Origin: Batkoa obscura
Lineage: Eukaryota; Entomophthoromycota; Entomophthoromycetes; Entomophthorales; Batkoaceae
DNA length: 26,587 bases
Assembly: GCA_030770535.1 (NCBI GenBank)
Contig: JASVEC010000241.1
Coordinates: forward strand, 1-26,587
Direction of reading: 5' to 3'
The notes below the pieces were generated by a model. That model was not told where the DNA came from. It did not search any database and was given only the letters and a program-made list of their open reading frames with translations. The translations under genes and the position numbers were made by a program. This document shows, in pieces, positions 10,828 to 22,497 of the stretch; position 1 is the first letter of the stretch, and each line of letters opens with the position of its first letter.

Positions 10828-11000
10828 TTTAATAATCAAAACTTGTTTATTTTATATTAATTATAAAAAGCTAAAAGTAAAAAAAAGTTTACAATAGCTT
10901 ATTAAAAAAATCTATTTAATAAAATATAAAATTGTATTAATAATAAAAAAATAAATATAAATAAAAAAATAAATACTTATTAAAATGTTGTTTGATATAG

Positions 11001-11472
11001 CTAAAAAAATATAAAAAGTACTTTAAAATAAAAAGCTGTGAAATCTGGTACTCAGGGTTTGGAGTCAAGAACAGCTATTGCTGGGTTGACTACACTATAA
11101 GTCGAAAGGTCTTAGTTTATGTGACTAAGATAGACTTGGGTTATGAGGAACAGCACGTAATAGGTTACAAGCTATATAAGACAGATAGAATAGACAATAC
11201 TAATGTAAAATCTACGTAAAATACTATTAAGAAAACTTAGTGGCTTTATTAAATGTTCGAGATATCAGGGATTAATTCAGTTAAAAAGCCTCGAACTATT
11301 ATACTCTGTAAACTCTTTTATACTCTGAAAAGTATAAGTATCAAAATGAGAAGATAATATTCTTTTGGGTGGAACTAGAAATTCTCATAACAAATCAAAA
11401 TAATTAACCATGGGACTGACAAAGCGATATTTCACAAAGCTGAGAATACAGCCAAAAGTCAGGATTTAGATA
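11001..11472 (+). pseudogene. Coding-like island of unknown origin
   Basis: From 11,001 the plus strand is open for 72 codons to 11,216, without an ATG, in DNA markedly richer in G+C than everything around it. The central part reads like real protein (WYSGFGVKNSYCWVDYT, then EEQHVIGYKLYKTD). Codon-like sequence in the same direction continues less cleanly to about 11,470, where a MITE begins. It does not resemble the nearby transposase and I cannot name a family. It is probably an exon or fragment of a dead gene or mobile element caught in the transposon region. Confidence 0.4.
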
Positions 11473-11570
11473 TAGAGATGTATTTTTATATTTAATTTTA
11501 CTAACAATCTTTCCACTCAAATAGAGCTTAAAAGATGGAAAAAAGTAATGAACCCAAAAAAACATCCCCA
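11473..11570 (-). mobile_element. MITE copy 4
   Basis: Inverted copy, about 98 bp, beginning TAGAGATGTATTTTT and ending ACATCCCCA, core AAATAGAGCTT. It sits between the unidentified coding-like island and the transposase relic. Confidence 0.8.
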
Positions 11571-11571
11571 T

Positions 11572-11852
11572 ATAGTAATGAAAAATAAAATAACTATAGA
11601 AAAAATAATAATAAAGTTATATAAATTATATAAATTTGTATTAATGTTCAAAAAACATATTTAATAAAAATATTAAAAAACCAAATATTAAAAGTTACAT
11701 GATAATTTTGAATTCTAAATAAAGTATAAAAATAAAGCCAGATTTAACAAATTCAAACTATTATAACAAACAAGCTATAATAATATTAGGTTTTAGTATT
11801 TATATTTAGAAAATGATAAAATATTAGCCAAGGTTTATTTTAATTGAAACCA
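11572..11852 (+). pseudogene. Relic of a second transposase copy
   Basis: This stretch aligns by eye, at nucleotide level, with about 13,790-14,062 of the full transposon. Shared landmarks include TATAAACAAACAAGCTATA-like and ATATTAGGTTTTAGTATTT-like segments in the same order and spacing. It covers the region around the presumed first catalytic Asp and is heavily degraded by A/T changes and stops. It shows that an older copy of the same transposon family once occupied this spot, before or alongside MITE copy 4. Confidence 0.7.
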
Positions 11853-12119
11853 ATTTAAGTTTTAAGCTTTTGAATTTTAAATTTTAACTTTTTAATACAT
11901 AACTAGCTAAATTAAAGAACCAAATTAAAAAATTACCTTTTTAAGTGTAAGAAGGCTACTTTGATTATTTTATTTTACTAAATAATTGATTTTTTCAATC
12001 AAATGTTTTGTGTTATTTTTATTAAATATTTTATATGATTTCATCAAATATTTGATAAATATATAAAACAAATGTATAGGGGGTTATTTTGTTTTGTTTT
12101 TTATTAGAATTAAAACAAA
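11853..12119. other. AT-rich spacer between transposon relics
   Basis: Probably the degraded remainder of transposon sequence following the relic. No alignable coding segment was found by eye. Confidence 0.35.
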
Positions 12120-12217
12120 TGGGAATGTTTTTGGCTTCACTATTTTTTCCATTTTTTAAGCGCTATTTAAGCGGAAAATTTGTTAGTAAAATCCTTAAAC
12201 ACAAAAATACATCCCCA
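12120..12217 (+). mobile_element. MITE copy 5
   Basis: Forward copy of about 98 bp from TGGGAATGT to ACATCCCCA, with an intact AAGCGCTATTT core. Confidence 0.82.
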
Positions 12218-12401
12218 ATATACTTATTTTTGAATAAGTAATGATAAAAAAATAATAAGCAAATCAAAACTATAGTTTTATTATTTTATTATTTTATTAA
12301 AATCCAATAATAAAATAATTTAAACTTGCATAATTTTTATATTTCAAAGTTTATATACTATGTATAAATTAATGGCAAATATGAAAAAAACTATCCTAAT
12401 A

Positions 12402-12501
12402 TGAGGACGTTTTTTTTGGTTTCATTATTCTACTAACAATTTTTCCGCTCAAATAGTGCTTAAAAGATGAAAAAATAATGAAGTTAAAAAAAACATCCCC
12501 A
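12402..12501. mobile_element. MITE copy 6, symmetric variant
   Basis: About 100 bp from TGAGGACGT to ACATCCCCA. Unlike the others, the GGTTTCATTATT subterminal motif occurs at the left end and, in inverted form, also at the right (AATAATGAAG), while the right-end-type motif CTACTAACAATTTTTCC follows the left motif. It looks like a recombinant or fold-back form of the family. Confidence 0.75.
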
Positions 12502-12950
12502 TATATTAATATATTAATATGTTTTTAATTTAAAGTTCAAAAATTAAGTTAAAATAATTATTAAGGTAAAAATATGTATATAGTTAGTAATAGATATTTT
12601 TTAATAAAATTTTATGAAAATTAGTATTTATTCATATTTTACAACTTTTATCATTATAATATATATGGGGCTGTCCTAATTGGTTTCAGAATCTACTTAG
12701 AAATTAATCCAAATTTAAAATTCCAAGTTTGTGTTCAATATAACGGTTAAATCTAAAAAGCCTAAAATTAAATGTCTCTATTTAAAACTTATTTTAATTG
12801 TTTCCTTTTCTTAAATAGCTAATTTTCCTAACTATATATTTTATGTTAGTTCTGTTAGATATTTAACAGATATATAATATATAACTATATGATTATATAA
12901 TTATATAAATACACTTATTTGACTTTATTTTTTGTTGAAATAAAAATAAA

Positions 12951-13940
12951 ATGCAAACTTTCATAACTAAACTTCGAAATGGAATTTTTGAAAACTTCAA
13001 TACAATAGGGAGGAGTACACAATATAAACATTGTAATTCATTTACATCAGTTTTAAGAGCTACTTATAACAACCCAAGGTTTATGGAATTTTATAATAAA
13101 ACAAAACAAAGAAAAGATATATTATTAAAGTTTACTATCGATAATAATAAACTTAATCAAGCAATGTATAAAATTAGTGCTTTAAGGGAAACAGGAAACA
13201 AAAGTCAGCAAGTAGCGTTATTATCGACTATAGCTTCAGTATATGGGGCTGTTTTTTTTAGTTTCATTATTTTTCCATTTTTTAAGCGCTATTTATGTGG
13301 AAAAATTGTCAGTAAAATTCTTAAATACAAAAATACATCCCCATATTCTTTTGATGAATGTAAGAGTTTTGGGTTTAATATAAATAGAAATCAATATGAT
13401 TATTCAAAAACAAGTAATAATAATAAAATATCAACATTAAAACCTATTATTAAAAATACAAAAAAAATTAAAGATGACCAAATTGAAACTATCATACAAT
13501 ATTTACTAAATGATTCAACTATTTCATCAAGATTTAATAAAAAAAGTAACGATAGTAAATATTCATCAGATAATATATATATATTAAATAAAAGTAGAAG
13601 AATGACATATAGTAAATATTTGAATGATCTAAGAGATAAAGCAGTAGCTAGGTCAACGTTCTTTAAATATATACCAAGTAATTTCAAAAATCCAGCAAGA
13701 AAAACGGATCTATGTAATATATGTACCCAGTATACAGTTAGAAAAAAGTTATTTGAAAATAAAATAAATACAGCAAAAAACAAAGCAGAGATACAAGAAA
13801 TTTTCAACGAAGAAGAAAAATTATACAAATTACATAAATTCTGTGTTGATACTCAAAAAAACACATTTAATGAAACTATCAAAAAATTAAATAACAAAAG
13901 TTGTATAATAGTTTTAGATTTAAACAAAATATGGAAATAG
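12951..13940 (+). pseudogene. Transposase, N-terminal part with in-frame MITE
   Basis: A 329-codon frame from ATG 12,951. It includes a basic N-terminal region, a Cys pair (CNIC, residues 255-258) followed by a Lys/Glu helical stretch and HKFC, and an IIVLDLN strand whose Asp (residue 323) is the likely first catalytic acid. Residues 98-131 are encoded by an inserted MITE and should not belong to the enzyme; removing it restores ASVY-SFDE. The frame stops at 13,938-13,940. Continuing homology in another frame (MEIGTRPDSINLDHYNKQ from about 13,931) shows this is a frameshift, not the real C-terminus. From memory the sequence resembles uncharacterised transposase-like proteins abundant in Glomeromycotina and Mucoromycotina; I cannot assign a named superfamily. 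Confidence 0.75.
13244..13343 (+). mobile_element. MITE copy inserted inside the transposase gene
   Basis: A 100-bp copy from TGGGGCTGT to ACATCCCCA with TA on both sides (13,242-13,243 and 13,344-13,345). Insertion adds 100 bp plus a 2-bp duplication, 102 bp or 34 codons, and the frame used contains no stop. It is almost identical to copy 1 at 10,471-10,570 (one G/A difference in the core), so insertion or conversion was recent. Confidence 0.93.
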
Positions 13941-14071
13941 GGACAAGACCAGATTCAATAAATCTAGATCATTATAATAAACAAGCTATATGAGTATTAG
14001 GTTTTGGTGTATTATATTTAAAAGATGATAAGACAATAGGCAAAGTTTACTTTGATTATTTATCTGAAATA

Positions 14072-14755
14072 TTGAATCATGATTCAGCATATGCAGGAGA
14101 TTGTTTAATCGATTTAATCTCTACAGAGCTTCTATTTAAAAAGTTTACAAAAATTAATATATGGGCAGATACAGGAAATCATTTTAGATCCCAAGAGTTT
14201 CTACACTATATGTTTAAAGAAATTCATAAAATAAATAGTAGTTTGAATGTTAATCTTAATTTTTTTGCTGAGCATCATGGAAAAAGTATAGTTGATGGAC
14301 ATTTTGGAAACCTTTCAAAATGGAAAAGTAGTTTTGAAGCGTTAGGTAAAATAGAAGATATCGATCAATTAATTTCAAGATTTGAGGCTTTTATTTGCGA
14401 GCATAATAAAATTAATAACTCGACTGTTAATAATGGGAAAACAGATATAATTTTTAAAAAGTATAAAAGAAACAAAAATACAAAAAGAATAATAGAGATG
14501 CAGGGCATTAAGAAGTATTTACACTTTATTAAACATAACAATAAACTACATTGTTATCCAGTATCTGATACATCAAAAAAAAGCGATATAGTCCCAATTA
14601 AAGTTATAGAGTCTATAGAAAACAGAAAAATTAAAAGACCGATCCCAGCTTACCTTACGAAGATAACAGAGAATTTAAAAATTTCGATATTTACTAAGCA
14701 AGTAAGTAGTTTGTTGAATGATAGAAATAGGTTGTTAAATGTTAGGATTACTTAA
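14072..14755 (+). pseudogene. Transposase, C-terminal part
   Basis: The ATG-initiated frame gives 227 residues, but coding homology begins earlier (about 13,931) and crosses a TGA at 13,991-13,993 in the same frame. Landmarks are the VYFDYLSEILNHDSAYAGDC strand/helix just before and around the ATG, IWADTGNHFRSQE with the likely second catalytic Asp (residue 33), and FFAEHHGKSIVDGHFGNLSKW with Glu 67 and Asp 75, either of which could be the third acid. The tail is Lys/Arg-rich. Together with the upstream frame it forms a transposase of about 560 residues, excluding the nested MITE. The TGA was probably a TGG (Trp) codon. Confidence 0.75.
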
Positions 14756-15207
14756 GTTATTAATAGCTAAGTTAATAAATAGTCAAAGAACAAGTAACTG
14801 TAATAATATGTAAAAACTATTATTACTTGTACTATATAGGGATGGTTAATTATAGTTTTGGGGCTGACCATTCCCTCCCATGCAGCTATTTATTAACTTG
14901 GCAATATATTAATAATGTAATTATAACATTAAAGTAGTTTATTTATTTGATAATAAATCTACGATGTTGGTTATAAAGCAGTTGATAATAAATATTTCTC
15001 AATTAAGCTTTATAAGAACATGTATTTAAGATCTAGTAGAAATTCAACTAACTTACAGTATGAGCTATAATAGAATGATTTAGAACTGTGTTTGGGTACT
15101 TTTGTTTTAATAAAAGATGTGATTTTATAGAATTTTAAGCGAAGTTTTTAAAATACAAAATTTTTCAAAAATTGGATAAAATAATGAAACTAATTCAGAC
15201 AACCCCA

Positions 15208-15436
15208 TATATTAAATTGCTTAATTTTTATGCAACAAGTATTTTTATTTAAATTTGATAAATTAATTATATCATGTTCTTTTAATAAAAAAATATTTAA
15301 CTTTAAGTAAAGCTTCAAAATGCAAATAATTAGAAAACTGTTTTTTTTCAATAGCATTTTATTAGTCACTTAGTTTATAATAAAATTTAAAAATTGTAAA
15401 AAAAAACAAACTTCCAGACATCTCCAAAGGGAGATG
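15208..15436. other. AT-rich spacer with small palindrome
   Basis: No gene. At 15,419-15,437 there is a compact inverted repeat, ACATCTCC-AAA-GGGAGATGT, directly abutting the next MITE. It may be a leftover of an older element end. Confidence 0.4.
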
Positions 15437-15536
15437 TGGGGATGTATTTTTGTATTTAAGAATTTTACTGACAATTTTTCCACATAAATAGCGCTTAAAA
15501 AATGGAAAAATAATGAAACTAAAAAAAACAGTCCCA
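15437..15536 (-). mobile_element. MITE copy 7
   Basis: Inverted 100-bp copy, TGGGGATGT to ACAGTCCCA, with an intact AAATAGCGCTT core. It is very similar to copies 1 and the nested copy, hence relatively young, but lacks a clear TA on the flanks. Confidence 0.88.
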
Positions 15537-17099
15537 AATACTTTGTTTATGAATTTAATTTATAATTTTTTAAATTTCAATCTAAAAAATAAACAAAAAG
15601 CAACACAAAATGACATTGGAACATAAACTGAAATTGATCATTTTTTAAGAAAGTTAAAGATAATCAACTAGTCACTTATTTTAGGACAAGAGTAGTACTT
15701 ATCATTTATTACTGTAACCTTATATTATTAAAATTCAAATAGAAATACTTTTATTGATCCAGCTATAAAAGTACTATTTGAGTTGTAAGTAAACTATTTT
15801 CTTCACTTTTGTTTATAAACAGATATAGTTTTTGCTTAAATAATTTTGTTTTGTTTTAACTATGATTTATTTTTAAAAAATATTCTTACATATTGTTGTA
15901 CTAAACTATAATCAAAATATTGATTAATAAATTAAAAAGTATTTTTAACATATTTGTAAAATATACATCATTTTTTAAAAAAATAATAGGTTTTTTAGTA
16001 TTCATCTCTTTTGTAATAGTATACTACAGTTATCACAATCGATAAAGCTATATATTTCCTTTAACTTCGTTCTTAGTTAACCTCATAATATCTTTGTACA
16101 TTATGACTATACCTTAAAGTATATTGGTAAAAATAATCAGCTTAGTTTTAATATTGTTATTACTTTATAAAATCAAAAATCAAAGCTTGATTATTTAACA
16201 AAATCAGAATCATTCAATAAATTATGTAATTGAACATTATTATAAAACTAATGAATTAACGAATTAACGAATTAGATATGCTATTTATAAAATTGAAGAT
16301 ACTCCAGGATAGTAAATAAAACTATATAAAGGATAAAGTTAGTCCAAGTATATACTTTGGACATGATATGTTTATCTAATGTGTCAACTATTAATAAAGC
16401 ATTAGGGTATTAATTATCCTTTAGAACCTATTTTTAAAAAGTCACTTTTAACTAGGAATAGAATTCAATCATAAGTGTGATTAGATTTTTTATTTATAAA
16501 TTTTACACTTTTCGTGGAATATACTCCTTTATTTCAGAGAAAATTGGCTCCTTGATACTCAATATATAAAGCAGACTAGAAAACAAGCTTGAGTATGTAT
16601 ACGAACTTTTTTCATTCAACAACATGTATTTCTTTCCCTTGCATATATAAATTCTTAATTGTCCGAAGGAAAGGTAATATAACTAAATTAATTGCCCATA
16701 TAAACTTATTGTAAAAATTAACTTCAATCATAATAAATGAGGTCATTTTTAAAATCACTAGCCAATCAATTACTAGAATATGGTTGTAAAAATAATTCAA
16801 GCTAATTGATTGGTTATTACTGAGTGGCTCATTTCAAATATCTCTAAATTTACTATGAATTATTTGGTTCTCCACTAATTAATGGTTAAATCTAATCACA
16901 GTTAGCCTAGCATTGAATTCCAACTCAAATCAACAAGCAACTTATTCAAAATTAAGAGAGTGGCTATATTTTAGTTTATTCTTTTATCTCAACTTCATTT
17001 AACTTAATTTTTTAAATAATATTATATCCTAATTCAATCTATACTTGGACAGCATATTGATCCAATTTAATTTATTCCAAAAATTAAATTTTTAAAGCT
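15537..17099. other. AT-rich intergenic and PAK upstream region
   Basis: No convincing gene. An 8-bp tandem (GAATTAAC, about three copies) lies near 16,254-16,275 and an imperfect palindrome AGTCCAAGTATATACTTTGGAC-like near 16,341. The last 150 bases are pyrimidine-rich and probably hold the promoter and leader of the kinase gene. A 62-codon minus-strand frame at 16,612-16,800 has no supporting signal. Confidence 0.4.
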
Positions 17100-19541
<2,442 letters not shown>

Positions 19542-20615
19542 ATTAAGAACTACTTATGTAGTATTAAACTATTGGATTAATTTTAAATATAAAAAAGAGG
19601 GTATTATACTCACCATAACGAACTCACTTTTTTTTAGAAATTAGAGAAATTTTTCGATAAACTGAAATTTGTTTCATAATTGATTTAATAGTCGTACTAA
19701 AAAAACGTTAATATATATTTTTTGAATATTTTTTAAGATATTTTTTTGGTTTGATATCAAATACGTTTCTTGTTTTGTTTTTGAGCTTTTATAAGTGGAA
19801 TTAAATCTTTTTTATGGGTATTTTTTTGCGTTAGATTGTTTATTATTGTCGTGGGATTGTTTTTTGGTTTGCTAATTTATATTAACTCTTATATCAGTGT
19901 ATCAATCGAGTAGCCATTAAGTTATATGAACTGGGTTTATTTAAGAAAAGTTCCAATATTTCTAAAGTGTTATAAATTTATAATAAAGTTTATAACTTTT
20001 GATAATTGACAACTTTTACTATAAAATCATCTTATTTATTTATACTTTAGTATCCATTCTTATGAAGGTATAATTATTGGCAATTTCTTTATAATAAAAG
20101 TAGTTAAAAATACTTGCACAATAACATTTTATAAACATTTATATATTAGTAATAATTGATTAATGACTAGAATTAGTTTTCAAAATAAATAAAATTTAAA
20201 CTTAAATTTATTTTCAATTACAACAATCAATTATGTCATCAAGGGATTGCCCAAATCAAATTAAAAGTGGGATAAAAAGAAGAAAAAGGAAGGTGGCATT
20301 TAAAAGTAAATTATAAAAGGAAAGTATAAAGAAATAAGATAGATAATGGATCTAAAATTAAAACAAATCTTATTTATACTTTGTAATAAATAAATAAATC
20401 ATAAGATCATTTATTCTTATTTTTTATAAAACTTTAGAATCTAAGAGCTAAACTTAAAATTCGACTAGTAAAATTTCACGCTTATTAACCTATTAGTTGG
20501 TAGTATAAGTAAATAAACAGTCATTTGGTGATATTTTTAAACTTTTTCTAATTGTTTGTTTTAGTGCAATTGAGCGGAAATTAAGTTTTAGAATTCATAA
20601 ATAGGAAAGAGGCAT
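19542..20615. other. Intergenic downstream of the kinase
   Basis: AT-rich. T-rich sequence follows the stop codon, consistent with a 3' untranslated region. A 28-codon basic frame beginning at about 20,233 (MSSRDCPNQIK, then Lys/Arg-rich) is too short to call. Nothing else was recognised. Confidence 0.4.
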
Positions 20616-20715
20616 TGGGGATGAATTTTTTTGTTTAAGAATTTTACTAACAATCTTTCTGCTCAAATAGTGCTTAAAGGATGGAAAAAGTAATGAAGCC
20701 AAAAAAACGCCTCCA
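20616..20715 (-). mobile_element. MITE copy 8
   Basis: Inverted 100-bp copy from TGGGGATGA to CGCCTCCA, core AAATAGTGCTT. It lies 132 bp upstream of the Tc1/mariner-type transposase remnant. The right flank shows TA, the left does not. Confidence 0.85.
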
Positions 20716-20847
20716 TATATTGATTTGTTAACAATTGATGATATCTCCATTTTTATTGGTGAAAGAGCTCTAAAATCTGGCGTATTATTTGTTTGAGAAT
20801 GTTATTGAAACTTCATTTTTGGCGCTATTTTACAACAAAAACCATCC

Positions 20848-21851
20848 ATGATCAAAACAAGCTACAAATTAATTGGTAATGAAGATAGAGAAAGAATTGT
20901 TAATGTTTAGTGAATCTAATGCAGCCAGTATTTCTAAATTTTTTGGTTTCAATATGAGGATAGTTCAAAATTGTAAAAAAATATATTGATAGGGAAGATT
21001 ATAGAAGAAGATCAAAATTGAATGAAAAAGAAGCTCCTAGAGTAATTATATCAGAATCCCAAAAGAAATTGATACAATCTTGTTGAAAAAGATTCTAATA
21101 TACTATTAAAAGAAATCAAGGAGGAATTAAAGAATGAAATCGAAGTAACAGTAAGTGAAAAAATTATAAGCATAAACTTAAATGCTTTTAATTACTCTTT
21201 TAAACGTATTGATTCATTACCTCAAAACAACGATTTGACTATTTTGGAGTTTCGGGTCTTTTATGCTAATACTTTTTTAATGAAATGATGGAATTCATTC
21301 ATTCTAAAATTATATTTATCAATGAAGCTACGTTTAATGTTTCAACGCGCTTGAGAGAGAGATCTACTGGAAGAAAGACAGAAAAGCAGGATTTTAGAGC
21401 TCTTATGATAAACACATTCATGTGTTGTGCTATGAATTTAAACGGATTAATTGAATATCAATCTCAACTAACGTGTTTTTTTACTAATACGTTTAACCAA
21501 TTTGTTAAGTCAGCTGTTGAGAGATTAGAGAAAACAAATATACCCAAAGCTATAATAATTATGGATAATGTATATATTAAAAAAGATTCAAGTGTCAAAG
21601 GTCTTATTGAATCGAAAGGGCACGAGCTAATACATTCACCACCCAACTCTTCATTTTTAAATCCTGTTGAAAGGATTTACACTAAATGGATTCAATCAAT
21701 AAGAGCGAAAGAAATAAAAAATGAAAAGGAATTGTTTAAAATAATTGATAATATTCTATCAGAGATAAGCTCGGGTGGTTGTAGATATTTTTTTGAACAG
21801 ATGCTAAGCTTTTTATCAAGATGTTTAAACTGTGAAGAAATAATTGAATAA
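20848..21851 (+). pseudogene. Tc1/mariner (IS630-like) transposase, decayed
   Basis: Coding begins at ATG 20,848 (MIKTSYKLIGNEDRERIVNV). The N-terminal DNA-binding part, about 430 bp, is interrupted by several stops and frame changes, though pieces such as YIDREDYRRRSKLNEKEAPR are legible. From 21,285 a 188-codon frame is intact and contains the DDE_3-type catalytic region. The first acid position reads FINEATFN instead of the usual FIDEAGFN, so Asp is replaced by Asn. The second is IIMDN (Asp at 21,564) and the third is LNPVER (Glu at 21,669), 34 residues apart as in DD34E Tc1 relatives. HSPPNSSFLNPVERIYTKW is a typical end-of-domain signature. No clear element-specific terminal repeats were found; MITE copies 8 and 9 bracket it. 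Confidence 0.85.
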
Positions 21852-22099
21852 AAAAAAATTACCTTTACAGTTTTTTAAATTTTTAGCTTATAAGTGTTCA
21901 CATTAGATTGATCTTTATTTTATTATCTCTTTTTAAGCATCATAATCAAGTTAATTTTTTCTGATTTTTAATGACTTGAAGTATTTTTTACTGAATTTGA
22001 AGTTTAATGGTGACTAGATAAAAGATGAAGGTTAAAGATAAAATTAAAAGGAGAGGTAAGGCTGAAGAGAGGCAAGATGTAAACTATTGAATAATGAAA
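21852..22099. other. Spacer after transposase remnant
   Basis: AT-rich sequence directly 3' of the transposase stop codon, probably the element's own non-coding arm. Nothing else was seen. Confidence 0.35.
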
Positions 22100-22390
22100 A
22101 TTTATTTCCCTATTTTAAACTTGAACTACTCTTTTAATAGCGATTTCAATGATTTAGATACTCTATAGGATCTCTCACAATTTGAAGCAGGTTTCTATGA
22201 GCTCAATGATACCAATTTTAACCCTTTTTGATGAATAGAGAGCCTTTCTAATAAACAGTTAAGCCAAGTTAAAATATTAGTTAAAAGCAATGAAAATGTA
22301 GCTAAACCTCTTAGTTTTAGACTTCGAATTATGAATTCATGGAATTAAACTCTTTTCTACAAAGTGTTTATGTTGATATGGATACTGAAT
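22100..22390 (+). pseudogene. Coding-like fragment, unidentified
   Basis: The plus strand reads as ordinary acidic protein sequence in pieces (SDFNDLDTL, DLSQFEAGFYELNDTNFNPF, then LSNKQLSQVKILVKSNENV), with no open frame over the whole length. It is not part of a Tc1 transposase as far as I can tell. It may be a captured or pre-existing gene fragment between the transposase remnant and MITE copy 9. Confidence 0.35.
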
Positions 22391-22397
22391 AAATAAA

Positions 22398-22497
22398 TGG
22401 GAGTGTTTTTTTTGACTTTATTACTTTTTTTCTTTTAAGCGCTACTTAAAGTGGAAAGATTGCTAGTAAAATTCTTGAGCATAAAAATACATTTCTA
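22398..22497 (+). mobile_element. MITE copy 9
   Basis: Forward, diverged 100-bp copy from TGGGAGTGT to ACATTTCTA, core AAGCGCTACTT. Orientation is opposite to copy 8 on the other side of the Tc1-type remnant. Confidence 0.8.

Larger units (their letters stand above)
12666..15207 (+). mobile_element. Full-length DNA transposon with TGGGG ends
   Basis: A 2,542-bp element. The left end reads TGGGGCTGTCCTAATTGGTT and the right end, reverse-complemented, TGGGGTTGTCTGAATTAGTT; 19 of the first 23 positions agree. Both flanks are TATA or TA, so a TA target duplication is likely. Inside are two transposase reading frames (12,951-13,940 and 14,072-14,755) and a nested MITE (13,244-13,343). Subterminal sequence links it to the MITEs: its right end carries the MITE left-end motif AGTTTCATTATTTT, and its left end carries TTCAGAATCTACT, matching the MITE right end TTAAGAATTTTACT. 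Left and right non-coding arms are about 285 and 450 bp. A 39-bp imperfect inverted repeat lies at 14,838-14,876. This copy is probably inactive because the transposase frame is interrupted. Confidence 0.82.

Noticed and set aside
11035-11160. Possible tRNA or SINE because of local G+C and a GGTTTGGAGTC stretch
   Set aside because: No cloverleaf, no proper A and B boxes at the right spacing, and the segment reads better as coding sequence.
13400-13828. 142-codon minus-strand frame
   Set aside because: Antisense of the transposase; Leu/Phe-rich composition arises from the Lys/Asn-rich sense strand.
14838-14876. Imperfect inverted repeat AGGGATGGT with ACCATTCCCT as a separate tiny element
   Set aside because: Only 39 bp, lies within the right arm of the transposon and has no second copy in the window.
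16612-16800. 62-codon minus-strand frame that could look like a membrane peptide
   Set aside because: AT-rich random frames are commonly hydrophobic; no neighbouring exon, leader or conserved motif.
20716-22397. Element-specific terminal repeats for the Tc1-type transposon
   Set aside because: No matching inverted sequences could be found by eye between the flanking MITEs and the coding region.
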